Assembly: GCF_013344475.1 (NCBI RefSeq)
Contig: NZ_JABUOU010000001.1
Location: 434,001 to 498,000, forward strand
Direction: 5' to 3'
DNA: 64,000 nucleotides
DNA from: Martelella limonii
GTDB taxonomy: Bacteria; Pseudomonadota; Alphaproteobacteria; Rhizobiales; Rhizobiaceae
Positions 32,419-40,983 of the stretch are shown here, piece after piece. Position numbers and translations under genes: made by a program. The notes beneath the pieces are model-generated. The model saw only the letters and a program-made list of their open reading frames with translations. It did not search any database and was not told the DNA's origin. How positions within the stretch are numbered: the stretch's first letter is position 1; each line of letters opens with the position of its first letter.

Positions 32419-34803
32419 GTGCCAACATTCTCTCCCAGTCTTGAAAAGGCGCTGCATCAAGCTCTGACCTATGCCAATGACCGGCACCACGAATACGCAA
32501 CGCTGGAACACCTCCTGCTGGCGTTGATTGATGATGGCGATGCAGCCGCCGTCATGGGTGCCTGTAATGTCGATCTCGACGCCCTGCGCAAGATCGTAAC
32601 CGAATATGTCGATACCGAACTCGCAAACCTGATCACGGGCTATGACGAGGATTCCAAGCCGACCTCCGGCTTCCAGCGCGTCATCCAGCGCGCCGTGATC
32701 CACGTCCAGTCCTCGGGCCGCGAGGAGGTCACCGGCGCCAACGTGCTCGTCGCCATTTTCGCCGAGCGCGAGAGCCATGCCGCCTATTTCCTGCAGCAGC
32801 AGGAGATGACGCGCTATGACGCCGTGAACTACATCTCCCACGGCATCGGCAAGCGGCCGGGGTCTTCGGAAACGCGCACCCCGCGTGGCGTCAACGACAG
32901 CCAGGACAATGATGCGAGCGCACAGCGCGAGAGCGAGGACGGCAACCGCAAGCAGCCGGATGCGCTCAAGGCCTACTGCGTCAACCTCAATGAAAAGGCG
33001 ATGAACGGCAAGATCGATCCGCTGATCGGTCGCGATTCCGAGGTCAACCGCACCATTCAGGTGCTGTGCCGCCGCTCCAAGAACAACCCGCTTTATGTGG
33101 GTGATCCCGGTGTCGGCAAGACGGCGATCGCCGAAGGTCTCGCCAAGCGGATCGTCGAAGGCAAGGTTCCCGAGGCGCTGATCGATGCCACCATCTTCTC
33201 GCTCGACATGGGCACGCTGCTTGCGGGCACGCGCTATCGTGGCGATTTCGAGGAACGGCTGAAGCAGGTTGTCAAGGAGCTCGAGGAATATGAGGGCGCC
33301 GTGCTGTTCATCGACGAGATCCACACCGTCATCGGTGCGGGTGCGACGTCGGGTGGCGCCATGGATGCCTCGAATCTGCTCAAGCCGGCGCTCTCTTCCG
33401 GCGCGATCCGCTGCATCGGTTCGACCACATACAAGGAATACCGCCAGTTCTTCGAAAAGGACCGTGCGCTGGTGCGCCGGTTCCAGAAGATCGATGTCAA
33501 CGAACCGTCCGTGGACGATGCCATCGAGATCATGAAGGGGCTGAAGCCCTATTTCGAGGAATACCACAACCTCCGCTACACCAACGAGGCCATCAAGGCG
33601 GCGGTGGAACTCTCCGCGCGCTACATCACCGACCGGAAGTTGCCCGACAAGGCGATCGACGTGATCGACGAGAGCGGCGCGGCGCAGATGCTGGTGCCGG
33701 CCTCGCGCCGCCGCAAGATGATTACCGAAAGGGAGATCGAGGCCACGATCGCGACCATGGCCCGCATCCCGCCGAAGACCGTCTCCAAGGATGACGAGCA
33801 GGTGCTTGCCAATCTGGAGCAGGAGCTTCGCTCGGTGGTGTATGGCCAGGACAAGGCGATCGATGCGCTTGCGACCTCGATCAAGCTTGCCCGTGCGGGC
33901 CTGCGCGAACCGAACAAGCCGATCGGCTCCTACATCTTCTCCGGCCCGACAGGCGTCGGCAAGACCGAGGTCTCGAAGCAGCTTGCTTCTTCGCTTGGCG
34001 TCGAGCTTCTCCGCTTCGACATGTCGGAATACATGGAGCGGCATACGGTTTCGCGTCTGCTCGGTGCGCCTCCCGGCTATGTCGGCTTTGATCAGGGCGG
34101 GCTTCTGACCGACGGCGTCGACCAGCACCCGCATTGCGTCGTGCTGCTGGACGAGATCGAGAAGGCGCATCCGGACATCTACAACATCCTGTTGCAGGTG
34201 ATGGACCATGGCTCGCTGACCGACCACAACGGCAAGAAGATCGACTTCCGCAACGTGATCCTGATCATGACCACCAATGCGGGCGCGTCGGAAATGTCAA
34301 AGTCGGCAATCGGCTTCGGGTCTTCGAAGCGGACCGGCGAGGACGAGGAGGCGCTCAACCGCATCTTCACGCCGGAGTTCCGCAACCGTCTCGACGCGAT
34401 CATTCCGTTCGCGCCGCTCCCGACCGAAGTCATTCACCAGGTCGTCCAGAAGTTCGTCATGCAGCTCGAAAGCCAGCTTTCGGAACGCAATGTCACCTTC
34501 GAGCTGGAGGACCGGGCCGTCGAATGGCTCGCCGAACGCGGTTACGACGAGAAGATGGGCGCCCGGCCGCTGTCGCGCGTCATCCAGGAATACATCAAGA
34601 AGCCGCTGGCGAACGAGATCCTGTTCGGCAAGCTCAAGAAGGGCGGCGTCGTCCGCGTCGATGTGGCCGAGAAGGATGGCAAGCCGGAACTGACGCTGGA
34701 GGCGATTCCCGAGACAACGCCGATCAAGCCCAGCGAGCTGAAATCGGACGGACCCAAGGGCAAGGCCGCAAAGGCCGCGCGCAAGTCCGCTGCCGACACC
34801 TGA
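32419..34803 (+). CDS. clpA: ATP-dependent Clp protease ATP-binding subunit ClpA
   Basis: Hexameric AAA+ unfoldase feeding ClpP. It has 794 residues from GTG 32419 (protein starts M-P-T-F-S-P-S-L-E-K). The N-domain (residues ~1-145) binds ClpS. AAA-1 carries GDPGVGKTA and FIDEIHT; AAA-2 carries GPTGVGKTE and LLDEIEKAH. The ClpP-docking loop has IGFG instead of the IGL of E. coli ClpA, a common variant in alphaproteobacteria. A linker of Lys/Ala follows the D2 small domain. Confidence 0.97.
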   Translation: MPTFSPSLEKALHQALTYANDRHHEYATLEHLLLALIDDGDAAAVMGACNVDLDALRKIVTEYVDTELANLITGYDEDSKPTSGFQRVIQRAVIHVQSSGREEVTGANVLVAIFAERESHAAYFLQQQEMTRYDAVNYISHGIGKRPGSSETRTPRGVNDSQDNDASAQRESEDGNRKQPDALKAYCVNLNEKAMNGKIDPLIGRDSEVNRTIQVLCRRSKNNPLYVGDPGVGKTAIAEGLAKRIVEGKVPEALIDATIFSLDMGTLLAGTRYRGDFEERLKQVVKELEEYEGAVLFIDEIHTVIGAGATSGGAMDASNLLKPALSSGAIRCIGSTTYKEYRQFFEKDRALVRRFQKIDVNEPSVDDAIEIMKGLKPYFEEYHNLRYTNEAIKAAVELSARYITDRKLPDKAIDVIDESGAAQMLVPASRRRKMITEREIEATIATMARIPPKTVSKDDEQVLANLEQELRSVVYGQDKAIDALATSIKLARAGLREPNKPIGSYIFSGPTGVGKTEVSKQLASSLGVELLRFDMSEYMERHTVSRLLGAPPGYVGFDQGGLLTDGVDQHPHCVVLLDEIEKAHPDIYNILLQVMDHGSLTDHNGKKIDFRNVILIMTTNAGASEMSKSAIGFGSSKRTGEDEEALNRIFTPEFRNRLDAIIPFAPLPTEVIHQVVQKFVMQLESQLSERNVTFELEDRAVEWLAERGYDEKMGARPLSRVIQEYIKKPLANEILFGKLKKGGVVRVDVAEKDGKPELTLEAIPETTPIKPSELKSDGPKGKAAKAARKSAADT

Positions 34804-34811
34804 TAAAGACT

Positions 34812-34838
34812 GAAGGCCGGGGCATTGCCCCGGCCTTC
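34812..34838 (+). terminator. Intrinsic terminator after clpA
   Basis: GAAGGCCGGGGC and GCCCCGGCCTTC form a 12-bp stem with a 3-base loop, followed by ATGTTTTTG. It begins 8 bases after the clpA stop. Confidence 0.85.
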
Positions 34839-34974
34839 ATGTTTTTGCAAACCTGTTTCCCCTCAAGGGCCTCAATTCCCGGGCTCGGCCGACCGTCGAA
34901 CGGAATGCGATCGGCGACGATGGCGTCGGGCGTCGCGCCGAATGCGCGGGAGGAACTGCGCTCTTCTCCCGCCG

Positions 34975-36432
34975 TCAATCACCCCGGCTGACGCGGTTCG
35001 AGGCGGGGAGGGAGGCGTAATATTCACGCTTCTTCCGGTACATTTCTGCGTCGGCCCGCCGCGCGGCCGATTCAAGCGCCTCGCCGTGCTCGCAGATTGC
35101 CACGCCGGTGGAAATGCTGATGGGTGCGTCCGCATAGAACTGATTGTTGATGGCGAGCAGCTTGTTGATTTCCTCGAGCGCGACTTTTGTTTCCGCCGCG
35201 CGCGCGCCGGGCATGATGACGGCAAACTCGTCACCGCCGATGCGGGCGGCGCAATGGGGTGGACGGATCGCCTCGTTCAGCACTTCGCCAAGCCGGCGCA
35301 GCAGAGAGTCGCCCGCATCGTGGCCAAGCGCATCATTGGTCTCCTTCAGGCCGTTCAGATCGATGATCATGATCCCGATGGGCCGGAAAGACTTGCGCTC
35401 CAGGCGGTTGATTTCCTCGGTGTAATAGGAGCGATTGTAGAGCTTGGTCAGAACGTCGTGACGGCCGAGATATTCGAGGTAGGCTTCGGCCTTTTTGCGT
35501 GCGGTGATATCCGTCAGCGAGACGAGGACGAGCGACCAGTCGTGCTCGCGCCCGGGCAGGACCGAAAACTGCAAGAGCACGTAGCGCTCCGATCCGTCGA
35601 GCGCGTAATTCAACACCTCATGGGTGTGGAACAGCCGTCCCTCCCAGAGGTCTAGGAGCTGCTGGCGGAAATGTTCCTCGACATCATCGCGGAAGATGGC
35701 GTGCTGGTTCTGAAGCAGCGCCTGCCGGTCTGCGGCGCGAAACATGTCGAGCGTCGCCTGGTTGACGTCGATGACCTTGATCTCGTTCAGGCACTGGCGC
35801 ACGAATTCGGGATGCACATCCATGAACACCTTGAGGTTCACGATATGCCGTGATCTCAGGTCTTCCAGAAGCTTGCGGATGCGTGAAAAGTCCTCCACCC
35901 ACAGGGATACCGGGGAATGCTCGAACAGGCCGTGGGCGTAGAGCGCCTGCTGCCGCTCGCGCCGGCGTGCCGATTCGCGGGCCGATACGTCTTCGGTCGT
36001 CAGCAGGACGCGCTCGAGCGTGTCCTCATAGCCCGGCAGAACCTTGCCGCTCAGCTGGATATCGAGCCGCCGGCCGGACAGGGTGTAATTGACGGTGTTG
36101 CTGGAATAGGCGCGCTTGCCCTCGAACAGCTGGACCAGCTCGTCGATGTGGTTTTCAAGCATGTCATCGCGAAACACCGAGCCGATATTGGCGACGAGAT
36201 GGTCCAGATCGCTCGCCTCGAAAAGCTCCAGCGTCCGGGCGTTGACCTTCACCACCTTGATCGCCTTCGTGCAAGCGGCGACGCGGGAACGGTCGGCCCT
36301 GAGGAATGCCTCGATGTCGCTGACGCCGGCGGAACGCCATCGCTGAAAGATGCTCTGCACGCCGCTGAAGTCTTCGACCCACATTGCTATGGGCGCAAGT
36401 TCAAACATCTGTTCGAAGGAGCTGTCGTTCAA
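34975..36432 (-). CDS. Diguanylate cyclase with two PAS-like sensor repeats
   Basis: A 485-residue cytoplasmic signalling protein. Two tandem PAS-like modules occupy ~1-150 and ~165-310; each starts with (E/F)...P(I/V)(A/S)(M/L)WVEDFS and contains a VNAxTLELF/VNQATLDMF block. The GGDEF domain begins at ~325 (DVLTKLYNRSYYTEE) and carries RIGGDEFAV near residue 400, so it should make cyclic di-GMP. The position five residues upstream is R-P-P-H, not RxxD, so the product-inhibition I-site appears absent. No membrane segment is seen. The paired modules look like a duplication; the signal sensed is unknown. It is convergent with clpA. Confidence 0.9.
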   Translation of the reverse strand: MNDSSFEQMFELAPIAMWVEDFSGVQSIFQRWRSAGVSDIEAFLRADRSRVAACTKAIKVVKVNARTLELFEASDLDHLVANIGSVFRDDMLENHIDELVQLFEGKRAYSSNTVNYTLSGRRLDIQLSGKVLPGYEDTLERVLLTTEDVSARESARRRERQQALYAHGLFEHSPVSLWVEDFSRIRKLLEDLRSRHIVNLKVFMDVHPEFVRQCLNEIKVIDVNQATLDMFRAADRQALLQNQHAIFRDDVEEHFRQQLLDLWEGRLFHTHEVLNYALDGSERYVLLQFSVLPGREHDWSLVLVSLTDITARKKAEAYLEYLGRHDVLTKLYNRSYYTEEINRLERKSFRPIGIMIIDLNGLKETNDALGHDAGDSLLRRLGEVLNEAIRPPHCAARIGGDEFAVIMPGARAAETKVALEEINKLLAINNQFYADAPISISTGVAICEHGEALESAARRADAEMYRKKREYYASLPASNRVSRGD

Positions 36433-36912
36433 TGTTTCGCTCGTTTTCCTAGATAGTCACCGCCTGAGAGGCCGGTGCAAAAATCCATTTCCAGCGCGCA
36501 ATCCGGCAGAATGCAAGCGCAACCATGCAGCAACCAGAAACCGCACACCTGAAAAATACGAAAGGGTTGTGCGATCGATCCTGTATACTGGTGCAAACCG
36601 ACAGGGTTCTGTCCCGAAATGGATGGGCAATGCCTTCACTTACGCGGGGCAGCTGCCATCTCTCGCATGTTTTGCTGCGGATGAAGGCTGCCTCACCCCA
36701 GCAATAGCGAGATAGAGCTTTCACATCAACCCAAACCCGCGCGCAAGAGAGGCATAATGCCAGAATGGGACATGCGGGCCGCGTTTGTCGGAGGGCGGTG
36801 GCGCTTCCTGCGCGGATTGGGGCTTGATTTTTATTGCCGACACGCAAAAATCGGTTAAGAAGAGCAAAAGCCGGCGGCAGAGCCGGGAAGACACGCAAAG
36901 CGGAGCAAAACG
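36433..36912. other. Divergent intergenic region
   Basis: This 480-base region separates the GGDEF gene (-) from the NDUFS4-like gene (+) and presumably holds both promoters. I see no convincing gene. Open frames here run antisense to each other with unlike composition and no ribosome sites. Confidence 0.5.
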
Positions 36913-37218
36913 ATGTCGGCGAAGATTTACCGCCCCGCCCGATCGGCGATGCAGCAGGGCAATGCCAAGACCCATCACTGGGTGCTGGAATTCGATCAGC
37001 AGGCGCCGCGGACGATCGACCCGCTGTTCGGATACACCTCGTCCTCAGATACGCTCCAGCAGGTCAAGCTGCGCTTCGAGACGCAGCAGGATGCCGAGGA
37101 ATATGCCCGTCGCAACGGCATCGCCTACCGTGTCATCCAGCCGAAGGAAAAGACGGTCAAGGTCGTATCCTACTCCGAGAATTTCAGCCCCAACCGCACC
37201 CAGCCCTGGACCCATTGA
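36913..37218 (+). CDS. NADH dehydrogenase accessory subunit, NDUFS4-like
   Basis: A 101-residue homologue of the ETC complex I conserved-region family (PF04800), the bacterial form of the mitochondrial 18-kDa/AQDQ subunit. The match runs through AKIYRPARSAMQQG (start), the WVLEFD strand, LRFETQQDAEEYARRNGIAYRV and SENFSPNRTQPWTH at the C-terminus. It binds the peripheral arm of complex I at the NADH module in alphaproteobacteria and mitochondria. It is unlinked to nuo genes here and precedes tRNA-Arg. Confidence 0.92.
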   Translation: MSAKIYRPARSAMQQGNAKTHHWVLEFDQQAPRTIDPLFGYTSSSDTLQQVKLRFETQQDAEEYARRNGIAYRVIQPKEKTVKVVSYSENFSPNRTQPWTH

Positions 37219-37311
37219 TTCGGAAAAGCCTGGTTCGCGCCCGGCCATACCTTGTATTACCGCCCCGCATGCTTCATGGATGCGCCGGTTCTTCCACAAG
37301 GAACCCGTTTC

Positions 37312-37388
37312 GGCCCCTTAGCTCAGCTGGATAGAGCACCGGCCTTCTAAGCCGACGGTCGCAGGTTCGAATCCTGCAGGGGTCGCCA
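37312..37388 (+). tRNA. tRNA-Arg (anticodon UCU)
   Basis: A 77-nt cloverleaf with encoded CCA. Acceptor GGCCCCT pairs with AGGGGTC, then G-CCA. The anticodon loop CTTCTAA gives anticodon TCT. The T-arm is GCAGG-TTCGAAT-CCTGC. This tRNA type is a frequent integration site of genomic islands, and it marks the left edge of the AT-rich insertion here. I found no repeat of its 3' end downstream within the window. Confidence 0.96.
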
Positions 37389-37735
37389 TTATTTTCAATG
37401 ACTTGACTTCATGTGTTTGCTGCATGCTGGACCAGTTTGAAAACTGGTTTGCAGGTTTTGTTTTGCTTGCGTTCTTTCGTCCCGCTCGCAGCCCACATAT
37501 CGGGATTGCGCAAGGCCGTATGCGCAGGCATTAGCTTCCCTCTCAACTTTCCCGTCGCCAAGACAACCGTCGCAGAGCGGCTCCGAAGCTGCCTTGCTCG
37601 GTAGAAATAGTCACGCCCTCTTCCGAACCCTTGAGGGGGCGATCGGGAAGGTTTCGAATAAAAGAAGCTCTGGAAAGGCTGATGACAGCGCGGCCCGGGC
37701 TTTTCTTTAGACCGGTCAACACATAGGCTGGTGTC
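37389..37735. other. Gap after tRNA-Arg
   Basis: This 347-base stretch carries a perfect inverted repeat ACCAGTTT-GA-AAACTGGT (37431-37448) shortly after the tRNA, possibly its terminator. No gene is convincing. The sequence composition shifts away from that of the flanking core genes. Confidence 0.45.
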
Positions 37736-38164
37736 ATGACAGACACCGACTTGAGTGCGCGACGGCGCGAGATCATCCGTCAATACTTCCGCTACGTCGA
37801 TACCGGAGACGCTCGTATCCTTGACCTTTACACGGACGATGTGGAGTTGCTGTTCCCGAAGTTTGGTCGAAAACGCGGCAAGGATGCGATGCGCACCTTT
37901 GGTGCGCGCATGTCGGCAATGCTGTGGAGACTGGAACATGACATCGAGGGATTGGCCTTTGTAGAGACCGGCAATACGATTGTCGTCGAGGGTCGGGAGT
38001 GGGGCGAAATGGCGGATGGCACGCCGTTTCCTGACGGCGAAATTTCTCAGGGCCTATTTTGCAACGTCTTCGAGTTCGACGGTGAGCTTATTCAGGCGGT
38101 TCGGATTTACGTGGACCCTGATTTCACCAGCAGGGATCAACCAAGGATCAGTGCTTTGCGCTGA
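37736..38164 (+). CDS. SnoaL-like (NTF2-fold) protein
   Basis: A 142-residue protein. The pattern IIRQYFRYVDTGDARILDLYTDDVELLFPKFGRKRGKD, with a long first helix then the acidic strand, fits the SnoaL/NTF2-like superfamily. The C-terminal strand has GELIQAVRIYVDPDF. The fold forms a pocket used by isomerases, dehydratases and scaffold proteins; no catalytic assignment is possible. It may be part of the accessory region after the tRNA, but its base composition is intermediate rather than AT-rich. Confidence 0.8.
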   Translation: MTDTDLSARRREIIRQYFRYVDTGDARILDLYTDDVELLFPKFGRKRGKDAMRTFGARMSAMLWRLEHDIEGLAFVETGNTIVVEGREWGEMADGTPFPDGEISQGLFCNVFEFDGELIQAVRIYVDPDFTSRDQPRISALR

Positions 38165-38586
38165 TCTTCGGGTATCGTTCCCATTTCCCAATCGTCTTTG
38201 GAAAAGGCCGCTGCGATTGCCAATCGTTACCCGACGGCCAACTTGACCCGATAGCGGACCGGAAGCTTTGCGTCCCATTTCGGTCGTTCCCCGGTTCTCT
38301 GTCTTGGCCTGAAAGCAAGCCGTATGCGAAGGTCTATAGAGGGCAGAGATCCGCCGCTCGCTGCGTCCGGACGAACGGCAGCGATGCGCAATAGCTCTTC
38401 AGGCATGTGTAGAAGTAGCACACAATACATCCGGGACGGATCGGAAATAGCCGCCGCGTGAAGTCTCACGAAACGCGAACATCGAATAAGTCCACAATTC
38501 GCTCATGGTCGCCAAATGCCCCCCCCCCCGACTTCCTTCTCGAGAAGGATCACTCTTCCTGCATCAACCGCAATTTAAATCCTATA
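38165..38586. other. Gene-poor stretch with 11-base poly-C tract
   Basis: No gene can be supported in these 422 bases. An uninterrupted run of 11 cytosines occupies 38519-38529, just beyond the 3' end of the reverse transcriptase gene. An ~80-codon frame on the minus strand (38227-38469) has no ribosome site and no recognisable domain. Confidence 0.5.
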
Positions 38587-40200
38587 TTAAAATCTAATAT
38601 CTTTAAATATCAGATCTAACCCTTTGTGACCATAATCCACGAAAGAAACCTTCTCTTTCTTCAAACAGTTGAAAACTTTTATGTCCTCCTGCGCTGCATA
38701 GGGGTTATCAATCTCGCCATCCAAAAACATTTGGTACAGAACAACCCAGTACTGATCTAAGTCGTACTCAACGATCTGTCTGGCGGTAAGTTTTTCCTTC
38801 AATCTGTTTGCCCACTCTTTGAAGGCCCGAGTGTCAGCGCCATGAGTCTTCGTGTAAACGTAGGACATTAGTATAACCAATGGAGAATTCTCAGCTAGAG
38901 ACTTCTCTATAATATCTTTTCTAAAGGCGGGGTCCGTTCGAATTAGGAGGAAAATGCACCATGTCACATTGTCGCTATGTCCGGACTTGAATGACCTGTC
39001 AAGAATTGATAGTATTCTATCTTTTGCCTCTATCTTGACGGAGTATCTCTCAATCCATCGGTATATAAGCGGAACTAGGGATGGGTAATAGAATGAATAT
39101 CTAAGCAAAGAGTCTTCGACGTACTTTTCAGCGTCAAGCTCACTAAAGCCCATTTCTAGAATAGATGAGAAGGCATATTTCGCAACACTTCCGTCGGGGT
39201 TCTCATCGCTCAGAATGATGGCCTTTTCAATAATTAGCCTCACATCCTTGTAGCTAAGCCCATCTTTTTTCACATCTTTGTGACGGTCAGCAAGTGCGAG
39301 AACCTGATTCATTTCAACAACCCATCTCTGGGAGGTCGGCACGGGCATTTCTCGTACGTCAGTTTTCCTGGCATTGAGGTGAAGGGAGTAGTCCTCCAGC
39401 TTCCTTGATAACTCAAACAAGAAGCTATCGGCTTGGTCTCGGTCCTTTGCGAAGCATGTGTAATCGTCTATATATCTATAGAAATTGTACCCCTTGTTGC
39501 GGAGATGCTCGTCGATGGGAAAGAGAACTAATTCGCTCAGGATACTCGATGTGGCAGGTCCAATTGAAATACCCTTTGTCTCGTTTCTCTGACTTATACG
39601 CGCTGCACGGTCCAAATTATTGTACCAGCGGTCAGATCCTCTATTTCTCTTTGACTCCTCAGCGCCAACAAGAGCCCACGAGAGAGAATGCGTATAAATG
39701 CTTTTAAAGAAATTTGTAATGTCTGTTTTAACTCTGTACATGGAACCAAAATCTACGCTTGGATCAGTGCTTTCCGCGTCGTTGTTTATGTAGATTGATC
39801 CATACGAGTGAACTATAATTCTATAGTCGCTTTGAATCTCAAAATTAAGTATTGAGTTTGGGCTTTGACATCTTTTGGATATTTTTCCATCCCAGTTCTT
39901 TACTATCTCTTCAACCAAGTCGACGTGTGCCTTGGGGTGCGGAATACTTAGAGACCTCGGGATTCCAGGGTGTCGTGTTCTCTTGAAATGAACCGCATCA
40001 AACCCGGATTCTCTTCTGAACTTGCTTAACCCAAATTCGTTCAGCTTCGCTCCCACTTCGGGCGTCAACATCTCACTACCGAATATTGGCGGTAGCTCCT
40101 CTCTTTTTTCATGTGTGAACGGGAAGTAGTTGAACTGAAGCAGGCTTTTTCGGATGTTTTCCGCAGTTAGCTCTAGCGGCTCTTGATCTTCGGACTTCAT
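38587..40200 (-). CDS. Reverse transcriptase, UG/Abi/DRT-type candidate defence protein
   Basis: A 537-residue RNA-directed DNA polymerase. RT motif A is VKTDITNFFKSIYTH (Asp160), motif B is KGISIGPATSSIL, motif C is YRYIDDYTCF (YIDD at 243-246) and the thumb-side motif D-like region is LHLNARKTDV. The C-terminal ~240 residues are helical, HEAT-like in appearance, with no endonuclease, maturase or integrase motif. The segment RSLSIPHP before motif A is typical of the UG class linked to phage defence. The start at 40200 follows GAGGAAG; the stop of an upstream 119-aa gene overlaps it by four bases. The gene is markedly AT-rich, pointing to recent transfer. Subgroup cannot be fixed without a profile search. 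Confidence 0.88.
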   Translation of the reverse strand: MKSEDQEPLELTAENIRKSLLQFNYFPFTHEKREELPPIFGSEMLTPEVGAKLNEFGLSKFRRESGFDAVHFKRTRHPGIPRSLSIPHPKAHVDLVEEIVKNWDGKISKRCQSPNSILNFEIQSDYRIIVHSYGSIYINNDAESTDPSVDFGSMYRVKTDITNFFKSIYTHSLSWALVGAEESKRNRGSDRWYNNLDRAARISQRNETKGISIGPATSSILSELVLFPIDEHLRNKGYNFYRYIDDYTCFAKDRDQADSFLFELSRKLEDYSLHLNARKTDVREMPVPTSQRWVVEMNQVLALADRHKDVKKDGLSYKDVRLIIEKAIILSDENPDGSVAKYAFSSILEMGFSELDAEKYVEDSLLRYSFYYPSLVPLIYRWIERYSVKIEAKDRILSILDRSFKSGHSDNVTWCIFLLIRTDPAFRKDIIEKSLAENSPLVILMSYVYTKTHGADTRAFKEWANRLKEKLTARQIVEYDLDQYWVVLYQMFLDGEIDNPYAAQEDIKVFNCLKKEKVSFVDYGHKGLDLIFKDIRF

Positions 40201-40556
40201 TTGCAGACTTCCTCGTTTCCATAGTTTTGCGATACCTCTGCAAGCCATATCTGAAACGGTAGGGGATTCCTAAAATTGGTGTCAACGCCTCTCTCTAAGG
40301 GAGGAGTGACGACGACAATTTGGTCGAGCGCAGCGAAGAACGGCTTTCTGCAGTTGGTGTCATCCGGCGTCTTGCGCAAGTTGTCCCGGAAGGCCTCTGT
40401 CCGGTTATCCTCTGCGCCTGGCACGAAGGTCGGCTCAGGGCCGAAATCGACTATACGCCTCTCAAGCCCGAACGTCCGCTTCGCTAATTGGTGAGACCAG
40501 ACCTGCCATTCTGCATACGGCCCCAATTCCGCCTGCCAGCGTTCCATTTTTGCCAA
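40197..40556 (-). CDS. 119-residue protein of unknown function, coupled to the reverse transcriptase
   Basis: The start is TTG 40556, preceded by GGGAGAAGG; an internal ATG (40547) is possible. The stop overlaps the reverse transcriptase start (ATGA), strongly suggesting one operon. The sequence has a charged, Trp-rich N-terminal helix (MERWQAELGPYAEWQVWSHQ), basic RTFGLERR, and a later hydrophobic strand (DQIVVVTPP). I recognise no domain. The frame stays open ~110 bases upstream with protein-like composition (including AVFREKALELAK) but has no ATG, so it might be a truncated longer gene. It is less AT-rich than the reverse transcriptase. Confidence 0.6.
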   Translation of the reverse strand: MAKMERWQAELGPYAEWQVWSHQLAKRTFGLERRIVDFGPEPTFVPGAEDNRTEAFRDNLRKTPDDTNCRKPFFAALDQIVVVTPPLERGVDTNFRNPLPFQIWLAEVSQNYGNEEVCK

Positions 40557-40983
40557 TTCAAGCGCCTTCTCCCTGAAAACTGCCGATCCTTGCAGGTTGC
40601 TACAGTGTCTATCACGGGAAGGGTTGGCGGGTATTTGGGTTAGTTCTTGACTGCCCGTCGGGGTTGGTGATCAAGCGGCATGCATTTTGGGCTATACCGC
40701 GAGCGGAAACCGCGCTTGTCGCTTGACCGTGCAACTGCCGATGTTCTGCCGGTCGTCGAGGGGATCTCGTTCGTTCTGGTTGCAAGAGGGCTCGGTCCTG
40801 ATTTTCGGCGGGCATAGTCTGTCCTGGACGGATGGATCTGCTCCTCCGTGCCCATGGAGCCTGTCATGTGGAGGCGTCTCTGGTCGGGCGCTGCTCTGGA
40901 AATCCGGCATCGGCAACGCCACTTAGGTGGAGAATGGTCGAGCGCCTGCGGCCGAGCGATACGAAGGAAGCGATACGGAAAAC
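40557..40983. other. Right flank of the RT island, upstream of selO
   Basis: These 427 bases hold the upstream region of the RT operon (minus strand) and of selO (plus). Several frames of 40-70 codons exist, for example one starting with M-H-F-G-L-Y-R-E-R at 40680, without a ribosome site or known domain. They may be gene relics. Confidence 0.4.

Noticed and set aside
32392-34227. 611-codon frame antisense to clpA
   Set aside because: Shadow of clpA codon bias.
38227-38469. 80-codon minus-strand frame between the NTF2-like and RT genes
   Set aside because: No domain and no start signal; could be a relic but not supportable.
38587-40200. Retron or group II intron as explanation of the reverse transcriptase
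   Set aside because: The protein is longer than retron RTs, has YIDD rather than the usual YADD, carries no maturase or endonuclease part, and I see no msr/msd-like inverted repeats or intron ends nearby.
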